Source: Herbidospora daliensis (GTDB taxonomy: Bacteria > Actinomycetota > Actinomycetes > Streptosporangiales > Streptosporangiaceae). Taken from it: a stretch of 64,000 bases of DNA. The translations under genes were made by a program, and so were the position numbers. Location: NCBI RefSeq assembly GCF_001570585.1, contig NZ_BBXF01000005.1, forward strand, positions 62,001-126,000, given 5' to 3'. Positions 62,896 to 64,000 of the stretch are shown one piece after another. The notes beneath the pieces were generated by a model. That model worked only from the letters and a program-made list of their open reading frames with translations, had not been told where the DNA came from and made no database searches. Each line of letters starts with the position of its first letter. Position 1 is the first letter of the stretch.

Positions 62896-62963
62896 ATTAT
62901 GTCATGAATGCATAATGTAGTCTTCAAGTGTCTTTGACGGTATTTACGCTGACAGAACAGACT
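62896..62963. promoter_or_regulatory. Divergent LysR/beta-lactamase control region
   Basis: Interrupted palindrome ATTATG (62896-62901) and CATAAT (62911-62916), 9-base spacer, with the T-N11-A geometry of LysR binding sites. It is 17 bases before TTGACG (62934-62939), an 18-base spacer and CAGACT (62958-62963), which ends 7 bases before the beta-lactamase ATG. Confidence 0.65.
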
Positions 62964-62970
62964 CCTCGGC

Positions 62971-63819
62971 ATGCTTTCCTTCGTGATGTCCCTCGCCCTG
63001 CTCTCCGGCGCGGTCACCGCGCCGCCGACCTCGGCGGTCGCGGATCTGCGCGCGCTGGAGACCTCGTTCAAAGGCCGCATCGGCCTGTACGCCATCGACA
63101 CCGCCACCGGCAAGACGATCGCCTACCGCTCGGGCGAGCGTTTCCCGCTGGCCTCGACCTTCAAGGCGGTGCTCGCGGCGGCCGTGCTGGACAAGAAGCC
63201 CGACATCCTCGGCAAGCGGATCTCGATCAAGAAGAAGGACCTGGTGGACTACTCGCCGGAGGTCGAGAAGCACGTCGGGTCGTCCATGACCGTGGCCGCG
63301 CTCGCCCGCGCGGCCGTCACCAAGAGCGACAACGCCGCCGCGAACCTGCTGCTCAAGCAGGTCGGCGGCCCGAAGGGCCTGACCAGGTACTTCCGCGGCC
63401 TGGGCGACCACGTGTCGCGGCTCGACCGCACCGAGCCCGGCCTGAACCGCTGGAGCCCCAGGGAGCTCCGCGACACCACCACCCCGGCCGCCGTCGGCCG
63501 CGACCTGAGGGACCTCGCCGCGGGTGACGCCCTCGACGCGGGCGACCGCCGGATCTTCACCGGCTGGCTGGTCGCCAACGAGACCGGCGACAAGCGCATC
63601 CGGGCCGGGCTGCCCAAGAGCTGGCGGGTCGGCGACAAGACCGGGACGGGCGGCACCTACGGGACCGCCAACGACATCGCGATCATCTGGCCGAAGGGGT
63701 CGAAGAAGCCGATCATCATGGCGATCTACACCAACCGCACCGACAGGAACGCCGCCGCCGACGACTCCGTCGTCGCCAGGACCGCCACGATCGCGGCACG
63801 TGGCCTCGGGAAACTCTGA
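62971..63819 (+). CDS. bla: Class A beta-lactamase
   Basis: 282 residues with a signal peptide (about 1-22). Motifs: STFK (62-65), SDN (119-121), EPGLN (155-159, Glu166 equivalent) and KTG (223-225, DKTGTGGTYG). Complete catalytic set, so it should hydrolyse penicillins or cephalosporins in the extracytoplasm. Regulated by the divergent LysR gene; leaderless start is possible (CAGACT 7 bases before ATG). Its stop overlaps the PBP start (TGATG). Confidence 0.95.
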   Translation: MLSFVMSLALLSGAVTAPPTSAVADLRALETSFKGRIGLYAIDTATGKTIAYRSGERFPLASTFKAVLAAAVLDKKPDILGKRISIKKKDLVDYSPEVEKHVGSSMTVAALARAAVTKSDNAAANLLLKQVGGPKGLTRYFRGLGDHVSRLDRTEPGLNRWSPRELRDTTTPAAVGRDLRDLAAGDALDAGDRRIFTGWLVANETGDKRIRAGLPKSWRVGDKTGTGGTYGTANDIAIIWPKGSKKPIIMAIYTNRTDRNAAADDSVVARTATIAARGLGKL

Positions 63820-64000
63820 TGCGCCTACGTAACATGCCCGGCCTGCTCGTCGCCGGGATCGCGGCCGGGGTGATCACCGCCGGGCTCGCGCTCCCGGCCG
63901 GGATCGCCCTCAGCGGCGTGGCCGAGACCATCGACCTCAGCCCGATGGAGCTGGCCGAACCGCCACTGGCCGAGAAGACCACGCTCCTGGACGCCGACGG
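63819..64000 (+). CDS. Penicillin-binding protein, N-terminal fragment at window edge
   Basis: Begins MRLRNMPGLLVAGIAAGVIT (membrane anchor) and continues to EPPLAEKTTLLDADG, which resembles the start of class A (bifunctional) PBPs, where PxPxxTxxYDxxG precedes the transglycosylase domain. The active sites lie outside the window, so the type is unproven. Coupled to the beta-lactamase gene. Confidence 0.6.
   Translation, partial: MRLRNMPGLLVAGIAAGVITAGLALPAGIALSGVAETIDLSPMELAEPPLAEKTTLLDAD

Overview
This is a very GC-rich, gene-dense bacterial chromosome segment. Codon third positions are mostly G or C, there are many 1-4 base stop/start overlaps, LuxR-type two-component pairs are frequent, and DUF3040, ECF42/YCII and azlC/azlD/XRE-cupin genes are present. 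Together these point to a filamentous actinobacterium, most like the Streptosporangiales (genus not determinable from the sequence alone). I recognised no rRNA, tRNA or CRISPR array.

Layout. 1-3004: response regulator, histidine kinase and ABC-2 exporter operon (minus strand). 3076-8639: SOS-type radical SAM gene, DUF3040 and DUF6461 genes, an erm 23S rRNA methylase with a leader peptide and attenuator, a flavin monooxygenase/TetR pair and a HTH regulator. 8671-14039: penicillin-binding protein, acyltransferase, a 43-residue small gene with its own terminator, an AlkZ-type winged-helix protein and an ABC exporter. 14276-22179: two YCII/ECF42 sigma modules flanking a Sir2 deacetylase, a SigE-type sigma factor with its membrane-anchored propeller partner, an aminoglycoside-phosphotransferase-like kinase, an ACT protein and a tyrosine recombinase. 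22180-26591: mostly degenerate non-coding DNA with one methyltransferase and microsatellites. 26592-32018: MacB-like ABC transporter plus histidine kinase and regulator. 32019-36990: tandem repeats, excisionase-like HTH/DUF4180, and azlC/azlD split by a repeat array, with an XRE-cupin regulator and a pentapeptide protein. 36892-44477: MFS/ArsR, dehydrogenase, DUF3800-like, GNAT, serine hydrolase and multicopper oxidase genes. 44467-51617: a second two-component system facing an ABC exporter with an unusual ectodomain permease, and a UvrA-like ABC protein. 51618-58700: repeat-rich accessory island with remnants of an integrative conjugative element (DUF6668, ParB-like and small membrane protein fragments) and an ECF sigma factor operon that encodes a strikingly low-complexity Arg-Asp/Leu-Ala protein. 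58710-64000: SPFH/zinc-ribbon pair, bacterial PARG, and a beta-lactam cluster (two SxxK enzymes, LysR regulator, start of a penicillin-binding protein).

Themes. Several loci look like antibiotic-stress functions: erm, two beta-lactamase-fold enzymes, UvrA-like and ABC exporters, and PBPs. Many genes have a TANNNT hexamer 6-8 bases before the start codon, so leaderless transcripts are probably common. Intergenic minisatellites are abundant, with units of 7, 8, 16, about 45, 83-92 and 97 bases. One of them (34231-34621) behaves as a chain of stop/start-coupled micro-ORFs, each preceded by a consensus Shine-Dalgarno sequence.
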